NCBI GenBank assembly: GCA_023410595.1
Contig: JAEYPO010000023.1
Coordinates: forward strand, 1 to 52,801
Origin: Bacillota bacterium
Lineage (GTDB): Bacteria > Bacillota > Clostridia > Christensenellales > SZUA-584
DNA length: 52,801 nucleotides
Direction of reading: 5' to 3'
Position numbers and translations under genes: made by a program. Position 1 is the stretch's first letter. Each line of letters begins with the position of its first letter. The notes under the pieces were generated by a model, which saw only the letters and a list, made by a program, of their open reading frames with translations, was not told the origin of the DNA and did no database searches. Of the stretch, positions 48,663 to 52,801 are shown piece by piece.

Positions 48663-48773
48663 CATATTTACGCACGCTTAGCCGGTTATTCGCATTTTTA
48701 TCTCCGAATTTTAGAGGAGATTTTTTTTATGTGGAGAAGTACTTAATGTACGTAATTGGGGGACAGACCATAA

Positions 48774-50015
48774 ATGTCGGTACGGAACACAAGCTCAAGA
48801 TATCCTTCAAGGAAATCTGCGCAAAAGAAGAGCGTTCATATAAGGCGAAGGCCAAGCTTTAAGTTCTTTGCTATAACAGCCGGTTTCTTGGTCGCGCTCG
48901 TCGTTTTGCTGATACTGATATTCAGCCCTATGCCTACGGCTGCCGTGGAGTGGGCGAGCACCGGGTTTGACAAGAACTACGATATGCTCATACTCCGGGA
49001 CGAGGTGGTTTATCAGGCGATGAATTACGGCAAGACGGAGTTTATCGCGAGGGAAGGCGCGCATGTAGAGGCGGGCGATCCCATACTTAAGGTGTACGAG
49101 CTCGGCTACAACGACGGAACGCTGGGCGAACTGCTCGATATGCGCAAGAAGATACTCGATTACGAGGTGGGCGTAAGCAGGGCGGGCGTTATCGACCCGT
49201 CGCTTGACGATATCAACGCAAGGGTGGACGCCAAAGTTAAGGAGATACAACAGTCAATAACCGGCGGTGAGAGAGGGAAGCTGCTTGGGCTGGAGCTCGA
49301 TTTGGAATCGCTGCTCGACGAGAGGATGTCGTACCTTCAGAGCGTAGTCGTTCCCGACAACCAACTGCGCGAGTATCTATCGCAGGAGCAGCAATTAACC
49401 GGCGTCATAAACGAATGGGCGCAGGTAGTGTCTGCGGAATTGAGCGGGGCCGTGAGCTTCTATTTCGACGGCTGCGAGCAGGTTATGTCGAAGGAGAACA
49501 TAGGCTCGTTTACGAGGGTGGCGCTCGAGGAAGTCAGCGTCGGCAAGACGGTAAGCACTTCGGAAAAGGAGCGGGCAAACGTGCCCCTTTACCGGGTAGT
49601 CAACGAAGGCGAGTGGTATGTCGTGCTGCTGTCGAGTAAAAAGATACCTGAGATGTTCCTCGGAAACGCTTTTACCATGGTTTTTGACGATTATCTTGAA
49701 GTACAGCATATTGGAACGGTATTTAACATACAAGAGCTTGAAAAAAATGACGGCTATGTGTATACTATACAAGTTAGGGACAATATCGGCCCGATGATAG
49801 GAGACAGGCGCGTCAGCGCAAGGCTGGTAACGACTATAGAGGGCATACGAATTCCGAAATCATGTATAAAGCATGAGGATGGGATAGACTATGTAGAGAG
49901 GGCGTCGGGCGAATATGTTCCGGTGCTCGTTATCGGAAGCGAAGGTGACAACGTGTTTGTACAGACGTATAAAGACCAGCCCTCGCTGCAAATAGGAGAA
50001 TTACTAAAAAAGTAG
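48774..50015 (+). CDS. HlyD-family-like membrane-anchored periplasmic adaptor protein
   Basis: The 413-residue protein has a basic cytoplasmic N-terminus (RYPSRKSAQKKSVHIRRRPS), one TM helix (FFAITAGFLVALVVLLILIF) and a large extracellular part. The lipoyl-like piece is VVYQAMNYGKTEFIAREGAHVEAGDPILKVYELG, then a helical region (about 120-220), then a beta-barrel half (FTMVFDDYLEVQHIGTVFNIQ). It lies just upstream of yggS and sepF, a conserved clostridial neighbourhood. No export ATPase is nearby, so a role in the division or envelope apparatus is as likely as transport. Confidence 0.75.
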   Translation: MSVRNTSSRYPSRKSAQKKSVHIRRRPSFKFFAITAGFLVALVVLLILIFSPMPTAAVEWASTGFDKNYDMLILRDEVVYQAMNYGKTEFIAREGAHVEAGDPILKVYELGYNDGTLGELLDMRKKILDYEVGVSRAGVIDPSLDDINARVDAKVKEIQQSITGGERGKLLGLELDLESLLDERMSYLQSVVVPDNQLREYLSQEQQLTGVINEWAQVVSAELSGAVSFYFDGCEQVMSKENIGSFTRVALEEVSVGKTVSTSEKERANVPLYRVVNEGEWYVVLLSSKKIPEMFLGNAFTMVFDDYLEVQHIGTVFNIQELEKNDGYVYTIQVRDNIGPMIGDRRVSARLVTTIEGIRIPKSCIKHEDGIDYVERASGEYVPVLVIGSEGDNVFVQTYKDQPSLQIGELLKK

Positions 50016-50043
50016 TTTGTTTTTTAACGCAGGTTGTAATATA

Positions 50044-50727
50044 ATGCCAAGTATAGAGGTTAACATAAAGAATATACTGGAAAGGATTGGTGTTTGCGCA
50101 AAAAAGTCGGGGCGAAGCAGGGATGATATTACACTGATAGCGGTAAGCAAGACGGTGGATGCTGTCTCAGTTGAACAGGCTGCAAAGGCCGGCATCAGAG
50201 ATTTCGGCGAGAACCGCGTCCAGGAGTTTCTCAAAAAGCGTGAGGCGTTGGGAGACTCGGTAAACTGGCACATAATAGGACCGCTGCAAAGTAATAAGGT
50301 CAAGTACATTCTAAATGGCGTAGAATTGCTTCACTCACTCGACAGGCTCTCTTTGGCACAGGAGATAGAAAAACAGTGCGAGAAAAAAGACACTGCACTC
50401 TCTGCGCTCGTGCAAGTAAACATTGCGAAAGAGCCGACAAAATCAGGCGTCTTCGAAGAAGACCTGGAAGAACTGCTGGAAGGGCTGTCTGTTTTGAGGA
50501 GGGTCCGCATAAATGGGCTTATGGCTATACCGCCGGCGGCGCTGCATGCGGATTACAACAGACGATACTTTGTGAGGATGTATGAGCTCTTCTGCAAATT
50601 CAAGGATTCTTTTCCGGCGTTTGAATACCTGTCGATGGGCATGTCCGGCGACTTTGAAGCAGCAATTGAAGAAGGCTCAAATATGGTTAGGATTGGTACG
50701 GCCGTGTTTGGAGCGAGGTCAAATTAA
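50044..50727 (+). CDS. YggS-family pyridoxal phosphate homeostasis protein
   Basis: The 227-residue PLP-binding protein has an alanine-racemase-like TIM barrel. The PLP lysine is in ITLIAVSKTV. FGENRVQEFLKKREAL, NWHIIGPLQSNKVKYIL and YLSMGMSGDFEAAIEEGSNMVRIGTAVFGAR are family signatures. It regulates PLP and amino-acid pools rather than catalysing a known reaction. The ATG at 50044 is taken over an in-frame TTG at 50017. It sits before sepF, as ylmE does before ylmF in Bacillus. Confidence 0.93.
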   Translation: MPSIEVNIKNILERIGVCAKKSGRSRDDITLIAVSKTVDAVSVEQAAKAGIRDFGENRVQEFLKKREALGDSVNWHIIGPLQSNKVKYILNGVELLHSLDRLSLAQEIEKQCEKKDTALSALVQVNIAKEPTKSGVFEEDLEELLEGLSVLRRVRINGLMAIPPAALHADYNRRYFVRMYELFCKFKDSFPAFEYLSMGMSGDFEAAIEEGSNMVRIGTAVFGARSN

Positions 50728-50748
50728 ATTTTTAGGGGGTTTACATCA

Positions 50749-51216
50749 ATGGCAAAAGGTATTTTCAACCGCATTCTGGATGCAGTCGGCCTCGAAGAGG
50801 AAGAGTACCAAGATGAAAAGGTAATGGACGAAGAAGAGGATTTCTACGAAGAAGAGTATGAAGAAGAGGAACAGGAACAGAGGCTTCCCAAAAGAAAACA
50901 GGGAAGGGTTGTTCCCATGCCCAATCCTTCAAGCAAGATGCGCATGCTCGTATTCCAGCCGTCCAGTTACGAGGAAGCCGAGTGCATAATCGACAATCTG
51001 AAGGCCAGAAAACCGGTTATAATGAATCTCGATGAGCTCGAAATTGAGCTCGGCCAAAGGATACTTGATTTTGTCGGCGGCGCGGTGTACGCGCTCGGCG
51101 GCGATATCAAAAAAGTGGCAAGGAGCATTTTCGTTGTCGCCCCTTCAAATGTCGATATCTCACAGAACATAAACGAGCATATGGGCAGCAGAGAAGGGTA
51201 CAGTCGTTTTGACTGA
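50749..51216 (+). CDS. sepF: Cell division protein SepF
   Basis: The 155-residue FtsZ-binding, membrane-tethering protein has an N-terminal amphipathic helix (AKGIFNRILDAVGL), an acidic linker (EEEDFYEEEYEEEEQEQ) and the SepF domain (MLVFQPSSYEEAECIIDNLKARKPVIMNLDELEIELGQRILDFVGGAVYALGGDIKKVARSIFVVAP). It works as an alternative or partner to FtsA at the Z-ring. It follows yggS after 21 bp and is followed by the repeat array. Confidence 0.95.
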   Translation: MAKGIFNRILDAVGLEEEEYQDEKVMDEEEDFYEEEYEEEEQEQRLPKRKQGRVVPMPNPSSKMRMLVFQPSSYEEAECIIDNLKARKPVIMNLDELEIELGQRILDFVGGAVYALGGDIKKVARSIFVVAPSNVDISQNINEHMGSREGYSRFD

Positions 51217-51254
51217 TCTTCGCCCCCAAACTACGGGGGATAACGTTTAATAAA

Positions 51255-51374
51255 GGGGTCCCAAAAAGCCGGAAGGCTTTTTGGGGTGTTGATACGGGGT
51301 CCTCAGCAAGTCGTGAGGCTTGATGGGGTGTTGACGGGGTCCCCAGCAAGTCGTGAGGCTTGTTGGGGTGTATA
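51255..51374. repeat. Three tandem 40-bp palindromic repeats between sepF and divIVA
   Basis: Units at 51255-51294, 51295-51334 and 51335-51374 share the frame GGGGTCC...(A/T)TGGGGTGT. Units B and C are nearly identical, with a stem CCCCAGCAAG/CTTGTTGGGG around TCGTGAGG. Unit A keeps the outer arms but has a different, perfect inner stem AAAAAGCC/GGCTTTTT with a GGAA loop, which also looks like an intrinsic terminator for sepF. A close copy lies inside the 32224-32964 gene, and a degenerate one after divIVA. Confidence 0.85.
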
Positions 51375-51521
51375 TTTAGCATTATAAAGCTTTTGGCTTT
51401 ACAGAGCCCTGTATTGATCGCATGTTATCGCTTAACGGGGCATGCGGCGTATAATCTTAAACGCGTACGGAGATATTAAACCTGTACCGGTTTGTTCTTT
51501 TGTCTGGAAAGGGGAATTGCC

Positions 51522-52427
51522 GTGTCATTAACAGTTAAAGATATATTGGAAAAGACGTTCAAAAGATCTTTTAAAGGATACGACGAGAACGAAGTCGACA
51601 AGTTTCTGGATCAGATCATCGATGAGTTCAAAGCGCTGCAAAACGACAACGCTGCATTAAAAGAGGCGCTCGACGCTGAAGTAGAGCGAGCTAAAAGAAT
51701 AAAGGATACAGAAGAGACGATAATGCACACGCTGGTATCCGCCCAGAAGAGCGCGGAGCGCATAATGGGCGAGGCCGCAAGAAAGGCGGAAGTCGTTATC
51801 GACAACGCGGAAAACACCGCGAGGCGCAGGGCTGAACAGACCACAAGGGAGCTTGCGGACGCGCAAAGAAAGCTGGAAGACGTAAAGAGCGCAGCACGCG
51901 GGTTTGCCAAGAGCTTTGCCGAAATGATCAACCAGGAAGCCGCGTCTTTTCAGCAGATTTATTACAGCTATTTCGGAGAGGACGCCGGTATAAACGCAAA
52001 AGCGCTTGAAAAGATCGACGAGGACATAACCGAAAGTCTCAAGGGTATTACTGACGAGGATTTAGCTGCCGTACCGGAAGAGTATCCGGCCGCAGCAGCG
52101 GAAGAACCCAAAGCGGGAGAACTCAAAGCGGAAGAACCCAAAGAGGAAGAAATCAAGCCCGAGATACTCATGGAGCTTTCCGAGATCAACAAGGCGCTGA
52201 GCGAGATAGAAGACAGCGGCGAAGATATACTGCAGGAAAATTACGATGATCCTTCGCAGGACACAAAGAAACTCAAGGAAAAGCTAAAATCCTCAGGGTT
52301 CAAACCCAAGTATGACGATTATTCATGGCTGTATGGGAACGAAGACAAGGATGATCCGGGAGTCTCGTTTAAGGATCCTAAGGAAAAGCAAAAGCTCGAA
52401 TCGCTTATTGACGACGTAATCGAATAA
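51522..52427 (+). CDS. divIVA: DivIVA-domain protein
   Basis: The 301-residue coiled-coil pole/septum marker has an N-terminal lipid-binding head, SLTVKDILEKTFKRSFKGYDENEVDKFLDQIIDEF. A long coiled coil follows to about residue 140 (LKEALDAEVERAKRIKDTEETIMHTLVSAQKSAERIMGEAARKAEVV). The tail is unusually long, acidic and Pro/Glu-rich with repeated E-E-P-K units (AEEPKAGELKAEEPKEEEIKPE), ending in a lysine-rich segment. The GTG at 51522 follows AAAGGGGA. The position after sepF matches the ylm cluster of Firmicutes, but the sequence between them is filled by repeats. Confidence 0.93.
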   Translation: MSLTVKDILEKTFKRSFKGYDENEVDKFLDQIIDEFKALQNDNAALKEALDAEVERAKRIKDTEETIMHTLVSAQKSAERIMGEAARKAEVVIDNAENTARRRAEQTTRELADAQRKLEDVKSAARGFAKSFAEMINQEAASFQQIYYSYFGEDAGINAKALEKIDEDITESLKGITDEDLAAVPEEYPAAAAEEPKAGELKAEEPKEEEIKPEILMELSEINKALSEIEDSGEDILQENYDDPSQDTKKLKEKLKSSGFKPKYDDYSWLYGNEDKDDPGVSFKDPKEKQKLESLIDDVIE

Positions 52428-52444
52428 ACCCGCGACTTTAATAT

Positions 52445-52473
52445 AAGCGCCATGCTTAAAAAGTATGGGGCTT
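52445..52473 (+). terminator. Possible terminator after divIVA
   Basis: The imperfect stem AAGCgCCATgCTT/AGtATGGgGCTT with an AAAA loop lies 18 bp after the stop. The T run after it is weak, so termination efficiency is doubtful. Confidence 0.35.
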
Positions 52474-52489
52474 ATTGATGTATTTAATA

Positions 52490-52525
52490 TCGGTTCCCCC
52501 GGCAAGTAGCGATACTTCATGGCGT
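52490..52525. repeat. Degenerate copy of the 40-bp palindromic repeat
   Basis: The sequence shares GGTTCCCC..GCAAGT..CTT.ATGG.GTA with the repeat units at 51.3 kb and 32.8 kb, roughly 70% by eye, and still has an internal inverted repeat AAGTA/TACTT. It lies 65 bp after divIVA. Confidence 0.45.
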
Positions 52526-52801
52526 ATGAAATAATGTCTACTCATTTATTATTCCCCTTGCGGAACATGGCGGATAATATTTTCTGCAAAGCTGCGCTGG
52601 CTTGACGGCTATTTTGATGTCACAAAAAAAGCAGGCAAAAAGCAAGAAAACAGGGCTTAGATATGCACAACAGATTCTACGTTGTCAAATGATCTGTTAC
52701 ACTTTCGGCAAAGTTCTCCCTCCAGTACTGGAGGGGCGATTTTCTCCCCAGTACCAGCAGCGGGAAGTTATTATCCCATCTTTGATAGCGTTGTAATTGC
52801 T
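52526..52801. other. Right-edge stretch without an assignable gene
   Basis: A 64-codon plus-strand frame (52602-52796) and a shorter minus-strand frame entering from the edge are both open, but I recognise neither. The only marked structure is a perfect 18-bp palindrome, CCCTCCAGTACTGGAGGG, at 52718-52735, with a related CCCCAGTACCAG 17 bp further on. It could belong to a mobile element or repeat that continues outside the window. Confidence 0.3.

Noticed and set aside
51255..51374. Short direct repeats that might suggest a CRISPR array
   Set aside because: The 40-bp units are contiguous with no unique spacers, are palindromic, and single copies occur elsewhere, including inside a gene. No cas genes are present.
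1..52801. Search for tRNA, rRNA, tmRNA and replication-origin signals
   Set aside because: No cloverleaf with a T-loop GTTCGA-type box, no rRNA signature and no cluster of DnaA boxes was recognised by eye. A covariance-model scan would be decisive.

Overview
The window looks like a chromosomal segment of a Gram-positive, low-to-mid GC Firmicute of the class Clostridia. The evidence is the SCIFF ranthipeptide precursor next to its radical SAM maturase, two T-box leaders, THF and TPP riboswitches in front of ECF-type vitamin transporter subunits, single-chain glycyl-tRNA synthetase, ThyX, SigH, Mini-III RNase, SepF, DivIVA and a SpoIIA/Rsb-like sigma cassette. By eye the coding sequence is near 50% GC with heavy use of ATA for isoleucine. 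Only the left 1.25 kb is clearly AT-rich and foreign. No rRNA, tRNA, prophage or CRISPR array was recognised.

Layout. 1-1250: the right end of an IS3-family element that has cut off the 3' end of a HEPN-domain gene, plus a decayed frame. 1.3-5.6 kb (minus strand): a membrane protein, an SDR oxidoreductase with a long C-terminal extension, ndk, glyQS behind a T-box, and a PAS protein. 6-7.7 kb: amt-glnB with a hairpin-rich leader. 8-10.8 kb: an ABC transporter operon of the TrpXYZ type, whose leader carries a run of NAG triplets at 5-nt spacing in front of a terminator. 10.9-12.3 kb: VanZ-like protein and folT with a THF riboswitch. 12.4-15.1 kb: dnaX-ybaB-recR-yaaL, with an A_AAA_AAG slippery heptamer in dnaX. 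15.3-21.2 kb: DUF3221 lipoprotein, RodA/FtsW, nitroreductase, DUF421/DUF4363, nth-obg-yhbY. 21.2-25.8 kb: glpA-like/glpB-like/DUF1667 operon behind a leader terminator, then SPL-family radical SAM and GNAT proteins. 26-34.4 kb: glnA, then mrdA-minCDE, a repeat-invaded membrane protein and pgi. 34.5-39.3 kb: thiT with a TPP riboswitch, an HD phosphohydrolase, a DUF4440 protein, and sigH/rlmB/thyX/mrnC. 39.4-45.6 kb: split TauE pair, T-box-controlled acyl-CoA ligase, SCIFF locus, gamma-carbonic-anhydrase-like protein, glpP. 45.7-52.4 kb: hydrolase, sigma-factor/anti-sigma cassette, HlyD-like protein, YggS, SepF, a palindromic repeat array and DivIVA.

How the parts connect. GlpP (45.0-45.6 kb) is a plausible antiterminator for the leader terminator of the glp-type operon (21.3 kb). 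amt-glnB and glnA form the nitrogen-assimilation set. mrdA, minCDE, rodA/ftsW, sepF and divIVA cover wall elongation and division-site placement. RNA-level control is unusually dense: two T-boxes, two riboswitches, the glp leader terminator, a TRAP-like leader, an amt attenuator-like leader, and a SCIFF 5' hairpin with an intercistronic terminator. The strongest leads are the SCIFF locus, the T-box in front of an acyl-CoA ligase rather than an aminoacyl-tRNA synthetase, the TRAP-like leader of the TrpXYZ-type transporter, and a dispersed 40-bp palindromic repeat that also sits in frame inside a protein gene.
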